Shown piece after piece: positions 17,010 to 25,935 of a stretch of 64,000 bases of DNA (positions are counted from its first letter, which is position 1; every line of letters begins with the position of its first letter). The DNA comes from Actinomadura_C alba (lineage in GTDB: Bacteria > Actinomycetota > Actinomycetes > Streptosporangiales > Streptosporangiaceae). The stretch covers positions 310,001 to 374,000 of the forward strand of contig NZ_BAAAOK010000005.1 of NCBI RefSeq assembly GCF_039530285.1, in the 5' to 3' direction. Below the pieces are notes generated by a model that worked only from the letters and a program-made list of their open reading frames with translations, ran no database searches and was not told the DNA's origin. Position numbers and translations under genes: made by a program.

Positions 17010-17160
17010 CGGATGAGGGTGGCGTCGTCCTTTCTAACGATCACGTCCAGATGGTGACAGATCGACACGGCCCCTGTCCACCACGGCGTCCCGGCGGTCG
17101 CTCCGGGTCGATGATCGTTTGGGTGTTAGATTGCCGTGACTCCAATTAAGGTGGGCGGAA

Positions 17161-18360
17161 GTGGCAATCTCACGACGCGACGCGCTATTCGCAGGAGCCG
17201 TGCTCACAGGGGCCTCGTTGACCGGACCCGTATCCGCCGCCAATGCGTCCGCCACCCCGCCGGCCACGTCGCCGGGAGCGGGCGGGAAGCGCATGCGCGC
17301 CAGGGAGTTCGGCGTCACCCCCGGCGGCCTCCCCACCGGGAAGCACAACGCGATCACGGACGTGACCGGCGTACGAGTCGGCCACGTGACCCTGAACCGC
17401 GGCAAGAACGTACGGACCGGAGTGACGGCGATCCTCCCGCACACCGGCAACCTGTTCCAGGAGAAAGTGCCAGGAGCGGTGTTCATCGGCAACGCGTTCG
17501 GGAAGCTTGCAGGTTCCACTCAGGTCCAGGAGCTCGGCACGATCGAGACGCCCATCGTGCTCACCAACACGCTCAGCGTGGGACGTGCTGTGGACGCCGT
17601 GGTCGGCTGGACACTCGAGCAGCCGGGCAACGAGGGCGTCCGCTCGGTCAACGCACTGGTCGGCGAGACCAACGACGGGACCTTGAACGACATCCGGGGC
17701 CGTCATGTCAGCGCACAAGACGTCGAGAAGGCGATCGAGAACGCCACCGAGGGACCGGTGACCGAAGGAGCGGTCGGCGCGGGGACCGGGACGATCTGTT
17801 TCGGCTGGAAGGGCGGCGTCGGCACCGCGTCACGTGTGCTTCCCAGCGGCTACACCGTCGGCGTCCTCGTCCAGACCAACTACGGCGGCACGCTGATGAT
17901 CGAAGGCGTGCCGGTCGGCGAGGAGCTCAAGCCACCGGCCGCCGCTGCGGCCGAGCCGGACACCGGCTCGTCGGCGGACGGCTCCTGCATGATGGTGATC
18001 GCCACCGACGCGCCCCTCGGCGAGCGCAATCTCGAGCGGCTGGCCGCGAGAGCCAACTTCGGGCTGGCCCGGACGGGGTCGGCGTACTCCAACGGCAGCG
18101 GCGACTTCGCCATCGCGTTCTCGGCCGCACCAGGGCTGCGGGTGCGGCACGGGGAGACGGCCGCACGTCCGTACACCCTGCTGCCGAACGACGCGATGTC
18201 CCCCTTCTTCCAGGCGGCGCTGGAGGCCACGGAGGAGGCCGTCTACAACTCGCTCTTCATGGCCACCACGACGACCGGCAACGGCAGGACCATCGAGGCA
18301 CTCCCCCTCGACGGGGTCCGCGCGCTGTTCGAGAAGTACGGCAGGAACCCCGCGGGCTGA
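17161..18360 (+). CDS. P1 family peptidase (DmpA/L-aminopeptidase D-esterase), Tat-exported
   Basis: The 399-residue GTG-started protein begins with a twin-arginine signal (SRRDALFAGAVLTGASL). The mature part matches the self-cleaving P1 aminopeptidases: GKHNAITDVTGVRVGHVTL, a Cys-containing GTICFGWKGG block, and DGSCMMVIATDAPL. There Gly274-Ser275 is the expected autoproteolysis site and Ser275 the new N-terminal nucleophile. Such enzymes remove N-terminal residues from peptides, amides or esters, often with D- or beta-amino acids. The stop codon lies in the loop of a terminator hairpin. Confidence 0.88.
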   Translation: MAISRRDALFAGAVLTGASLTGPVSAANASATPPATSPGAGGKRMRAREFGVTPGGLPTGKHNAITDVTGVRVGHVTLNRGKNVRTGVTAILPHTGNLFQEKVPGAVFIGNAFGKLAGSTQVQELGTIETPIVLTNTLSVGRAVDAVVGWTLEQPGNEGVRSVNALVGETNDGTLNDIRGRHVSAQDVEKAIENATEGPVTEGAVGAGTGTICFGWKGGVGTASRVLPSGYTVGVLVQTNYGGTLMIEGVPVGEELKPPAAAAAEPDTGSSADGSCMMVIATDAPLGERNLERLAARANFGLARTGSAYSNGSGDFAIAFSAAPGLRVRHGETAARPYTLLPNDAMSPFFQAALEATEEAVYNSLFMATTTTGNGRTIEALPLDGVRALFEKYGRNPAG

Positions 18361-18370
18361 CCCGCGGGGT
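18347..18370 (+). terminator. hairpin terminator overlapping the P1 peptidase stop
   Basis: A 10-bp stem, ACCCCGCGGG with CCCGCGGGGT, closes the loop CTGA, which contains the TGA stop codon of the peptidase gene. Confidence 0.7.
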
Positions 18371-18552
18371 GTCTTCGACGGCGGCCCGGCGTGGCTCCGG
18401 TCGACTCATGGTTCGCCGGAACCACGCCGAGCAACCGTTCGAACGCGCCGGAATGATCGGCACAGGCGTCTACATGCGCATGACACCGACCATGTCCGGA
18501 CTCCGCCCCGCGGGAGCGCGGGGCCGGCCGACGACGTGGAGATGGCGCGGCA

Positions 18553-19290
18553 CTATGACGCGGCGGGCCGTCCGTGGTGGTGATGTTGCGGCCGCACGAC
18601 CGGACGCGACAACCCGGGGTGGTGCTGATGGTGATGTTGCGGCCGGACGATCGGGCGCGACCATCCGGGGTGGTGATGGTGATGGTGGTACGGGGGTCCG
18701 ATCGGACGCGACCATCCCGGGTGCGGCAGCACGACGACCGGACGCGTCACGCCAGGCTGGTACTGCGGTACGACCATCAGCGTCTCGGCCACCGGGCGTG
18801 GGAGGCGCGGCACGCACTGCACGGTGACATCGCCGGTGACCGGGGTGTTCACGTTGAGCGTGATGCTGTTGACACTCAGCAGATCGGTTCCGGGTGCGGC
18901 CGGCGCCCAGTCGCCGGTGAGGTCACCAGAGATCGGCTGTCGTGCCGGCACGAACCCTCCAGAGCCGGTCAGCTGGAACGACGTGCTCTCCGCGCCACTG
19001 ACGTCGACCCACGCGGACGCGTTCCAGGAGCCGATGGCGACCGGTGAGCCCAGGTTCAGGCGGGAGATGTGCAGCCGGAAGCCGGCCGGGCTGCCGGCGG
19101 CCGTCTGCCCCGGTGAGGTCAGCCAGCCGTCGAGGCCGACGATTCGCGATCCCAGTACCGGAACGGTGCACGTGTAGGCCGCGGAGAAGCTACCGGCGTG
19201 TGCGGGTTTCTGAGCGGCGATGGCCATGAGGCCACCGAGTGCGGCGACCGTGGCGGCGACCACGGCGTGCTTGCCGAGCGAGGTGATCAT
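18553..19290 (-). CDS. secreted protein with His-rich C-terminal repeats (DUF6801-like core)
   Basis: The 245-residue protein has a signal peptide (cleavage likely after AHA near residue 32). A beta-rich domain opens with AYTCTVPVLGSR and closes with VTVQCVP, so one disulfide is plausible. This resembles the DUF6801 family. The tail (about 188-245) carries three tandem units of P-G-(W/L)-S-R-P followed by a His run, containing 6, 5 and 4 histidines. Such tails bind Zn, Ni or Cu. The protein is probably wall- or medium-located, and no enzyme motif is seen. Confidence 0.8.
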   Translation of the reverse strand: MITSLGKHAVVAATVAALGGLMAIAAQKPAHAGSFSAAYTCTVPVLGSRIVGLDGWLTSPGQTAAGSPAGFRLHISRLNLGSPVAIGSWNASAWVDVSGAESTSFQLTGSGGFVPARQPISGDLTGDWAPAAPGTDLLSVNSITLNVNTPVTGDVTVQCVPRLPRPVAETLMVVPQYQPGVTRPVVVLPHPGWSRPIGPPYHHHHHHPGWSRPIVRPQHHHQHHPGLSRPVVRPQHHHHGRPAAS

Positions 19291-19515
19291 CTGAGCTCCT
19301 TCGGAGTTCCGTCTCAGAGATCGACGTCATCATGAGCGCACGGTCGGGCGCGGGCTTGGCACGGCCCCTTTTGCCGGTGCTGTTGACGATCAGTACCGAC
19401 CGGTGATCGAACCATGACATGCCGCATCGAGAATCCGGCTAGGTGGACGGCACGACCGGCGGCCGGGCCGGATCGTCCAGCGGCGGGCGTGCGGGTGCTT
19501 CGGGCCGACCGACGG

Positions 19516-20061
19516 TCAGGCTCGCGCGCGCAGTACGCGCATGGCCGCCAGAACCTCGTCGCGGTTGCCGGCGGCCTTCATCCAGGCCGGCAGCCGCTCG
19601 AGCATGCTGCCCGAACCCGTCCACGGGTGGCGCTCACGCAGACGTGCGGTCACGTACCGCTCAAGAAGCTCCAGATGAGCGGCGTTGTAGGCCCACAGCA
19701 CCCGCCCGCCACAGCACGGACGCCGTAGCCACAGCGGCAGCCCGAAGAACGGATCGTCCGGCCCCGTCAGGCGGGGAACGGCCACCGAACCGCCGCCGAA
19801 GAAGTACACGTCGCGGTCGCCGGGACGCATTGGGCGGGGCGACCATTCGTCGGTGTGCCCGCAACCCGGGCAGCTCAGCCGGTGCGGCGCGGTGAGCAGG
19901 GCGACGGCGTACCGCTGATCTTCACGATGGTCGGGATGGACGACGACCACCGCCCGGCCGGCGCAACGAGGGCAGCGTACGAGGATCTCCTGGGCGAACC
20001 GCCACAACCGCGACCCGGGATCGCGGAAGCGGTCGTCGCCCGTCTCCCCTGCCTCGCCCAT
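19516..20061 (-). CDS. zinc-ribbon protein of unknown function
   Basis: The 181-residue protein has paired cysteines CPRC (30-33) and CPGC (about 64-67), followed by H, forming a zinc-ribbon-like unit. A third Cys pair lies in RRPCCGGRVLW. The C-terminal part (YNAAHLELLERYVTARLRER) is helical. No DNA-binding or catalytic motif can be named. Proteins of this look are common in actinomycetes without a known role. The start at 20061 lies outside the nearby phage remnant. Confidence 0.7.
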   Translation of the reverse strand: MGEAGETGDDRFRDPGSRLWRFAQEILVRCPRCAGRAVVVVHPDHREDQRYAVALLTAPHRLSCPGCGHTDEWSPRPMRPGDRDVYFFGGGSVAVPRLTGPDDPFFGLPLWLRRPCCGGRVLWAYNAAHLELLERYVTARLRERHPWTGSGSMLERLPAWMKAAGNRDEVLAAMRVLRARA

Positions 20062-20446
20062 GCCTCATGATCGTAGCCTCGGCCGCCCGCACTGCCAGCG
20101 GCAAGTCGATGCCCAGCCGCTCTTTCGTGCGGATACAAGACAGTCCCACTCAGGCGATCATCACAGCACGGCGTCAACTGGACACAATCGGCAATGAACG
20201 GTCGGTCAAGCCCTTGGTTTGTGCAGTGAGGCGCCGGTACGCTCTGAGGCGCTGTAAATCTAAATGCCGCACGTTGTGAGGGAAGTCGGCTGACACCGGT
20301 CCGCCGGATCCCACTCTGTGCAATGGGCGCCGGACTCGTACACGTTAGGTGACCTGGGTTTATTCGCAATTGGCGCCACCGTGGCGGCCCTGCGGCCACG
20401 ACCCTAGGTCCTTGCCTTTCACCGGCGCGGGGTGAGGAGGAGACCA
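20062..20446. other. 385-bp gap before the phage-lysis remnant, no gene seen
   Basis: No reading frame with a start and ribosome site is convincing here. The gap is the likely junction between host sequence and the phage-derived genes that follow. I found no tRNA and no obvious attachment repeat. A GGTGAGGAGGAG ribosome site for the next small gene sits at its end. Confidence 0.5.
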
Positions 20447-20578
20447 GTGACCGAACCTGAGCCCGAGATCGAGGGTGTCGAGGAGATCGACGTGCCCGAG
20501 GTTCCGGAGCCCGAGGACCCCGAGGAGGGCGTCATCGATCCCGGCGACACCCATGTCGAGGGGGTCGACGCGAAATGA
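20447..20578 (+). CDS. small acidic 43-residue protein upstream of the lysin
   Basis: A GTG start with a strong GGAGGAGA ribosome site opens a 43-codon frame very rich in Glu, Asp and Pro (repeated PEPE, VEEID, EPEDPEE). Its stop overlaps the next ATG as ATGA, so it was coupled to the lysin fragment that follows. Small genes in this position are typical of phage lysis or tail-end modules. No function is assigned. Confidence 0.55.
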   Translation: MTEPEPEIEGVEEIDVPEVPEPEDPEEGVIDPGDTHVEGVDAK

Positions 20579-20676
20579 AACTGGAGAAGCACTCGGTGTT
20601 CGGCTGGCCCACGAGCGGCGCGGGTTCCACCTCGCCGCGCAACGGAATCGCCGTTCAGCACAATTCCCAGGGTAAA
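20575..20676 (+). pseudogene. 5' fragment of a phage lysin (amidase) gene
   Basis: The first about 33 codons (MKLEKHSVFGWPTSGAG..., PRNGIAVQHNSQG) match the first residues of the full amidase at 21253 (MKIEKRSVFGWPSSGAG..., PKNGIAIHYDGSNQG) at roughly two thirds identity. After SQG the similarity stops and the frame runs into the endonuclease gene. The two copies differ too much to be a recent duplication. It looks like what remains of an older lysin after the endonuclease region entered. Confidence 0.75.
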
Positions 20677-20693
20677 TCAACTAAAATTGAGCC

Positions 20694-21263
20694 ATGGAAA
20701 TGCCCCTCACAACTAAGCGTTGTGTCGCGTGTGAATCAGAGAAGCCCCTCTCTGATTTCCATCGCAGGTCGGTCTCTCCTGACGGCAGGCACTATTACTG
20801 CAAGTCGTGCCGCAGGGACATGCGGTTAAAGCGCTATGAGCCACACCGGAAGAAGCCGATCCTGCCGGACGGTCTGCGGCGCTGTGGCGGGTGCATGACC
20901 GTGAAGCCGATCGCCGAGTTCGCAAACGGTGGGCGCGGCGGCTGCAAGGACTGCGCCGCCGCCCGGCAGCTCAAGTATCTGTACGGAATCACCGTCGCGG
21001 AGTACGAGGCGCTGCTGGCTGCGCAAGGTGGCCAGTGTGGGATCTGCGGCGTGGGTGAATGCCTGAGCGGCCAGAGGTTCTCGGTTGACCACGATCATTC
21101 GTGTTGCCCCAAGCGCTCGTGCGGCAAGTGCGTTCGAGGGCTCCTGTGTCGGCACTGCAACGCCGCCCTTGGCCTGTTCCGAGACTCGCCAGAACTGCTG
21201 GCGCGCGCGCAATCGTGGCTCCGGCCCAATGGAGTTATGAAGGGACCGGGTAATGAAGATTGA
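20694..21263 (+). CDS. HNH endonuclease, recombination endonuclease VII family
   Basis: The 189-residue protein has two N-terminal CxxC pairs (CVACESEKPLSDF with CKSC; CGGCMTVKPIAEF with CKDC). They are followed by the endonuclease VII core: QCGICG, VDHDHSCC, and VRGLLCRHCNAALG. This is the zinc-bound His-Me fold of phage free-standing homing nucleases. It lies exactly between a lysin 5' fragment and a complete, diverged lysin, and its last 11 bp overlap the lysin start. The upstream 40 bp are AT-rich. Its likely role is cutting lysin genes lacking the insert, allowing the gene to spread among phages. Confidence 0.88.
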   Translation: MEMPLTTKRCVACESEKPLSDFHRRSVSPDGRHYYCKSCRRDMRLKRYEPHRKKPILPDGLRRCGGCMTVKPIAEFANGGRGGCKDCAAARQLKYLYGITVAEYEALLAAQGGQCGICGVGECLSGQRFSVDHDHSCCPKRSCGKCVRGLLCRHCNAALGLFRDSPELLARAQSWLRPNGVMKGPGNED

Positions 21264-21993
21264 GAAGCGGTCGGTGTTTGGTTGGCCATCCAGCGGTGCT
21301 GGCCATGCTGCGCCGAAGAATGGGATTGCCATTCACTACGACGGGTCGAATCAGGGGCTGGCGAAGAAGAGTCATTCCGCGTGCCGTACCTACTGGGCCC
21401 GAACCCGCAAGTTCCACATGGGCCCGAGCCGGAGATGGGCCGATGTCGGATACAGCTTTGCGGTCTGTCCACATGGAATCGTCCTCGAGGGCCGCGGGCT
21501 CAACAAGGTCCAGGCCGCGCAGCCCGGCGGAAATGCCACCTGGTACTCGGTGACGTTCATGAGCGGCCCGTCCGAGTCGCCGACGGCCGCTCAGATCAAC
21601 GCGTTCCGGGAGTTGCGGGCCTGGCTCAGAGGCAAGGGCGTCAAGGCGGCACTGAAACCGCACAGTGCTTTCATCTCGACGTCGTGCTGCGGGGACATCC
21701 TCCGCCGTCTGATCAGCAACGGAACCCTCGCCTCGACCAAACCTTTCGAAGAGGAGCTGGACATGGATGCCCAGGACGTGTTCAAGGCCGTATGGGAGCG
21801 GGACTCCATCCCCGCCCCTCCCGGTGGCCCGAGCGGCCCGAACTGGAAGGGCGCGTCCTTCTTGACGAACACCTACCGCGACATGGCGAAGGCCTCCGAG
21901 GTCAAGGCCCTACGCACCGAGGTCAGCGAGTTGAAGTCCGAGCTCGCCGAAATCAAGGAACTGCTCAGCGCCGCCCTGCCCCCCAAGGAGTGA
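21253..21993 (+). CDS. phage N-acetylmuramoyl-L-alanine amidase (lysin)
   Basis: The 246-residue enzyme carries a peptidoglycan-recognition/Amidase_2 domain. The His of GIAIHYDG, the His of LKPHSAF and the Cys of STSCCG fit the zinc ligands known from T7 lysozyme. WADVGYSFAVCPHG and EGRG are typical of the family. The tail (residues 215-246) is a coiled coil (EVKALRTEVSELKSELAEIKEL), an unusual end for the cell-wall-binding part. It cuts the amide between muramic acid and the stem peptide. No other phage structural or integrase gene is near, so this is a lysis remnant or a domesticated gene. Confidence 0.88.
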   Translation: MKIEKRSVFGWPSSGAGHAAPKNGIAIHYDGSNQGLAKKSHSACRTYWARTRKFHMGPSRRWADVGYSFAVCPHGIVLEGRGLNKVQAAQPGGNATWYSVTFMSGPSESPTAAQINAFRELRAWLRGKGVKAALKPHSAFISTSCCGDILRRLISNGTLASTKPFEEELDMDAQDVFKAVWERDSIPAPPGGPSGPNWKGASFLTNTYRDMAKASEVKALRTEVSELKSELAEIKELLSAALPPKE

Positions 21994-22337
21994 CGAGTCC
22001 CGGCGGCGGCGTTGTCGAGCTGATCCGCACCAGCGTGCCGCACACGGCATCGCGGCGTGCCGGCCTCGCCGCCGCCTGACACCTCTCGGGCCCGATCCAC
22101 GCCGACGCCTTGAGGCGCCAGGGGCCCGGACTCGGTGAAATACATGCGCGATTCTCAGGACATCTCGAATCACTGTTTACTGTGGCCCCAAATAAGACAA
22201 TCAATAAGAGTGACCGTTCATCCACAGGACGCACGGCCTCAAGGGTCTATCGTGAAAGCGGGTCGATTGTCCTGAGTGGAACAGGGGCTGCTCGGTATAA
22301 GCGGTGAGCCTGCCCAGTACCGGTGAGGAGGCGCCCG
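21994..22337. other. 344-bp gap after the phage remnant
   Basis: No gene is supported. The stretch at about 22130-22215 is clearly AT-richer than its surroundings and may be the promoter of the following gene. The 3' border of the phage-derived DNA should lie here, but no repeat matching the left gap was seen by eye. Confidence 0.45.
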
Positions 22338-23123
22338 GTGCGCCCGGAGATCGTTATTGGGATTCTGTCCGTCATCGCCACCATCTCAGCGGCGCTGATC
22401 CAGCGCAGTTGGAACTGGCGGTCCAGGCGATTTCCGCGCAGCCGTGAGGCGCTGACCTTCGGTGCGATTCAGGAGAGCGGATCGTTCAGCCTCGACGAGG
22501 TCGCGAAAGTTCTCGATCTGCGGAACAGTCCGGGATCGCCGGGGCAGGCCGTGCTGAACGACACCTACCTCGTCCGGCGCCAGTCCGAGAAGGGAAACGG
22601 ACTGGTCTCGATCTACAGCACCAGCGGGGAACTGGAGGGCGACTGCCTCAGCCATCCGCACAATCACACCTGGGGCCCGTACGGTTCTGCGCACATGAGG
22701 GTCAACCGCGCGATGGCCGTCGACCTCTCCCATCTCGCCGATCAGAGCGTCACGCGAGTCGTCCACCAGGTCGTCTTCACGGGCGCCTACGACAACACGC
22801 CGACGGAGAACTTCGAGACCCATATCGAGCGGCCGACCCGCGCGCTGGTGTTCATCCTGCTGTTCTCGGCGGACCGTCCGTGCACCAGCGTCACCGGGCA
22901 CCTTCAGGTCGGCAGGCGGCAACGAACGCCGACGGATCGGGAGAGAGGCCCCGTCCTGCTTCGACAGGGCACGATCGCCTATTGGCGCATCGTTCCCAAC
23001 AAAGGTGAGTGGCTTCCGGAGGAGGCCAATTATCGGATCGAATGGAACTGGCGGTCAAGGCGGCTCGGCTCCGAAGACGATACCGGAGAATCGGCGGCCG
23101 ACGGTGTGCAGGGGGCGCAGTGA
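22338..23123 (+). CDS. single-pass membrane protein of unknown function
   Basis: The GTG at 22338 is chosen because GAGGAGG lies six bases upstream. The frame could start at 22323 but would lose that site. The 261-residue protein has an N-terminal membrane helix (PEIVIGILSVIATISAALIQ) and a soluble domain rich in beta strands with SHPHNHTWGPYG and two later WNWRS-like motifs. The stop overlaps the next start as GTGA. I do not recognise a family. Confidence 0.65.
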   Translation: MRPEIVIGILSVIATISAALIQRSWNWRSRRFPRSREALTFGAIQESGSFSLDEVAKVLDLRNSPGSPGQAVLNDTYLVRRQSEKGNGLVSIYSTSGELEGDCLSHPHNHTWGPYGSAHMRVNRAMAVDLSHLADQSVTRVVHQVVFTGAYDNTPTENFETHIERPTRALVFILLFSADRPCTSVTGHLQVGRRQRTPTDRERGPVLLRQGTIAYWRIVPNKGEWLPEEANYRIEWNWRSRRLGSEDDTGESAADGVQGAQ

Positions 23124-24151
23124 TCGGATCGTCGACAGCGGGGCGAGCGGACGGCGTGGCATCAGCCGATCAGATCGATTTCTGGCGGCCGGCTCGGAAA
23201 TTCCCGGAGCACTACCCGGGCGAATGCCCGCTTGCGGACTACCTTTTGTGGAATCGGCACGTTCACCCGCTCGAGTACAGCGACACGGCCGGATTCGTCA
23301 TCGGCGGCAACGAGCATCGGTCACTGGACGACCTGCTGGCCGCACTGGAACTTCCCGGCCTGGCGGAACGCACTCCCGTCCTCGCCTATGGGGCCAACCG
23401 GAATCCGGCGACGCTGCATGTCAAGCTCCTGAACTACGGTTACCGATCACCCAACGGCACGGATTGGTGCGTCCCGGTGTTGCGTGGAGAACTGCACGGT
23501 GCGGACGTCGCCGTCGCGGGGCTGCACGGTCACGGCTATCTCTACGGAGAACTACTGCTGAACACCGAGTACAGCCGTGACGCGGTGCTACAGGCGCGCA
23601 TCTGCCTGGTCGACGCCGACCAACTCCGGGTTCTCAATGACAGCGAGGAGATCAGAGAAGGCAGCTACCATCTGGCGCGGATCCCCCGGACCCGGCTCGT
23701 CAGCACGGGAGCGCCGGTGCAGACGCTGGGATACGTCGCCAACGCCCACACCTGGTCGTCGCCCGTCCACGGGACACCGATCGGATACACCTCCGTCCAG
23801 GCCACCGGCCGCAGGTACCCGTCGATGACCGCGACCGACGGCCTGGCCCATGCGCTCGACGCGCTCGACATCCGGAGGCAGGTCAGCGCACTGTCCGGCA
23901 TCGCCGACGACGACCGGATGGCGGCCGAGCTGGCAAAGTACCTGAACGGCCAGTGGTGGTACCGGTTCCAGACCGGTCAGGCACCCATCGCCGGCTACGA
24001 GAGCATCCTGGAAATCTTCCGCGCCGCGATGGCCGACAGCAGCCTGCCCGTCCGCACCTATGACCACCTCGCCGAACTGGGTCAGATCATTCCTGTCGAA
24101 GCCGCCTACTCCCCCGACAACCTGCTTGGCCGGGTCCAGCCGAACGACTAG
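23120..24151 (+). CDS. gamma-glutamylcyclotransferase-like protein
   Basis: The GTG at 23120 overlaps the preceding stop by four bases, so the two genes are coupled. The frame also extends upstream but only inside the previous gene. The 343-residue protein contains VLAYGANRNPATL, close to the YGSNxxP substrate loop of the gamma-glutamylcyclotransferase-like fold, and GYLYGELL and YTSVQATGRRYP strands. A catalytic Glu is plausible in NDSEEIREGSY. That fold removes gamma-glutamyl or related acyl groups as cyclic products. The actual substrate is unknown. Confidence 0.6.
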   Translation: MIGSSTAGRADGVASADQIDFWRPARKFPEHYPGECPLADYLLWNRHVHPLEYSDTAGFVIGGNEHRSLDDLLAALELPGLAERTPVLAYGANRNPATLHVKLLNYGYRSPNGTDWCVPVLRGELHGADVAVAGLHGHGYLYGELLLNTEYSRDAVLQARICLVDADQLRVLNDSEEIREGSYHLARIPRTRLVSTGAPVQTLGYVANAHTWSSPVHGTPIGYTSVQATGRRYPSMTATDGLAHALDALDIRRQVSALSGIADDDRMAAELAKYLNGQWWYRFQTGQAPIAGYESILEIFRAAMADSSLPVRTYDHLAELGQIIPVEAAYSPDNLLGRVQPND

Positions 24152-24315
24152 CGGCTGGCCCTCAGCCTGCTCAAGGTCGGCTAACGATCGATCGGCGCGC
24201 CCTTCCCGGGTGCCGTCGTGTCGTCACATGCCCAGTGATCCTTCAGCTACTTGACACTGCACGACAAGTACTGGACGATCGCCGTCAAGTGGCGACAGGG
24301 CGAAGGGGATGCAAG

Positions 24316-24807
24316 GTGACGAACTGGCCGCCTGACCGGGACGAGCTCACCCGGCAACTGATCCGCATCGTGGAGATCAGGCTGCTCGACCCCATCGAGA
24401 TCCTGCTCGAAGACGGTGCGACGACCGGGGCGCTCCAGCGCATGGTCCAGGCCAAGGCCACCAGCTGGGCCGCTCTGCTGCTCGGCGAGGACGACCAGGC
24501 GGCGGCGCTGACGGCGGCACGGCTCATAGCGGCCCTGTATCCCGGCGACACGGCGCTGGAACCGCCCGCGGACTGGTGGCGGACCCCGTTCGGCCGGGTC
24601 GTGGCACACCGGCTGGGCCATCCGAGCACGCAGGCCGTCTCGTACTCGGTCGCCGGCGCGATGCTGGGCATCACCCGGCAAGGCGTCCACGACCTCGTTT
24701 CGAGAGGCAAGCTGGCCCGTCACCCGGACGGCGGCGTGCTCGTCACCTCCATCCGCTCCCGCCTCAACCGTGACGACAGCCGAACCACCAGCGGAGGGAA
24801 ATCATGA
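24316..24807 (+). CDS. HTH-domain DNA-binding protein
   Basis: The GTG at 24316 follows a GAAGGGG ribosome site. The 163-residue protein is helical, and its C-terminal part AVSYSVAGAMLGITRQGVHDLVSRGKLARHPDGG is a MerR/excisionase-like helix-turn-helix with wing. The N-terminal 110 residues are not recognised. The stop overlaps the next ATG (ATGA), coupling it to the reductase gene, which it may regulate. Confidence 0.65.
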   Translation: MTNWPPDRDELTRQLIRIVEIRLLDPIEILLEDGATTGALQRMVQAKATSWAALLLGEDDQAAALTAARLIAALYPGDTALEPPADWWRTPFGRVVAHRLGHPSTQAVSYSVAGAMLGITRQGVHDLVSRGKLARHPDGGVLVTSIRSRLNRDDSRTTSGGKS

Positions 24808-25823
24808 AGCTGCTCATCATCGGAGGGACGTCGTTCGTCGGTCGCGCGGTCGCGACCGAGGCCGTCCGGCGCGGTCATGAGGTCGCCACCTTCAACCGGG
24901 GCCGTACCGGACCGGACGTGCCGGGCGTCACGGCGATCCGCGGGGACCGGTCCACGGATGAGGGGGTGCGGCCACTGGCCGGCCGCTCCTTCGATGCCGC
25001 GCTCGACCCGGGCGGGCTCGTCCCCGCCCACGTCCGCCGCACCGCCCAAGCCCTGACCGGCACGGTCCCCTACTACGCCTACGTGTCGACGACCGCGGTG
25101 TACCGCGACTGGACGAACCTGCCGTGGGACGAGGACTCCCCCCTGCACGACGGCGCGCCGGACGATGACGGCGACCCGGCGGACCTGCGTCTCCTCGCGC
25201 CGCGAAAGGCCGGTTGCGAGCGTGCGGTCCGCGAGGCTTACGGTACGGACGCCTCGCTGATCCTGCGGCCGGGACTGATCGTCGGGCCGTACGACAACGT
25301 CGGCATGCTCCCGTGGTGGCTCACCCGGATCCAGCGGGGCGGCCGGGTGCTCGCCCCGGGCGACCCCGGCCGGCCGCTGCAGGTCACCGACGCCCGCGAC
25401 ATCGCGGTCTTCCTGCTCGACCAGATCGAGACCGGCCGGGCCGGGGTGTTCAACACGGTGCCTGACGAACCGGACACGACGATCGGCGGCTGCCTCGCCG
25501 CATGTGCGGCGGCGACGAGTTCCGGCGCCGAACTCGTCTGGACGCCCGACGAGTTCCTCATGGAACAGGGCGCGCAGCCCTGGACGGAAGTGCCCTTCTG
25601 GCTGCCCTCGGCAGCCAATCCGGCCGCCGGTTGGCCGGCGTCCGGTGCCGCCGCGTCGGCCGCCGGTCTGAAATGCCGCCCGATCGGCGACACGGTCGAG
25701 GCGACCTGGGCGTGGCTGAGGGACGGCGGTGTCGTGCGGCGAATGGCGGGCATGCCGGTCCCGGGCATCGACGGCGGCAAAGAGGCCCGCATCCTCGACG
25801 CCTGGACCGAGGCGTCTCGCTGA
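24804..25823 (+). CDS. NAD-dependent epimerase/dehydratase family reductase
   Basis: The 339-residue extended short-chain dehydrogenase has the N-terminal GGTSFVG nucleotide motif, FNRGRTGPD after the second strand, and YVSTTAVYRDW. The segment after it has RKAGCER where a catalytic Lys is expected, without a clear YxxxK Tyr. LRPGLIVGPYDNVGMLPWW and VTDARDIAVFLL are standard for the family. The group contains reductases acting on unknown natural-product or sugar-like substrates. It is coupled to the HTH gene upstream. Confidence 0.75.
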   Translation: MKLLIIGGTSFVGRAVATEAVRRGHEVATFNRGRTGPDVPGVTAIRGDRSTDEGVRPLAGRSFDAALDPGGLVPAHVRRTAQALTGTVPYYAYVSTTAVYRDWTNLPWDEDSPLHDGAPDDDGDPADLRLLAPRKAGCERAVREAYGTDASLILRPGLIVGPYDNVGMLPWWLTRIQRGGRVLAPGDPGRPLQVTDARDIAVFLLDQIETGRAGVFNTVPDEPDTTIGGCLAACAAATSSGAELVWTPDEFLMEQGAQPWTEVPFWLPSAANPAAGWPASGAAASAAGLKCRPIGDTVEATWAWLRDGGVVRRMAGMPVPGIDGGKEARILDAWTEASR

Positions 25824-25935
25824 TCCGTACCCATGAGGGCCCGGCGGCAGGACGAGCAAACCCGTGGCGACGCCCGCCTTCGCGGCGCCGACGGCCGCAC
25901 TGGCCGCGCCGGGGAGCGATTGCTGTAATGAAGGT

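Noticed and set aside
20575..21993. Intein or intron interpretation of the lysin-HNH-lysin arrangement
   Set aside because: The second lysin repeats the N-terminus already present in the first fragment, and there are no intein splice motifs. A freestanding nuclease insertion fits better.
20062..22337. Complete prophage with attachment sites
   Set aside because: Only lysis genes and a nuclease are present. No integrase, structural genes, tRNA or flanking direct repeats could be seen.
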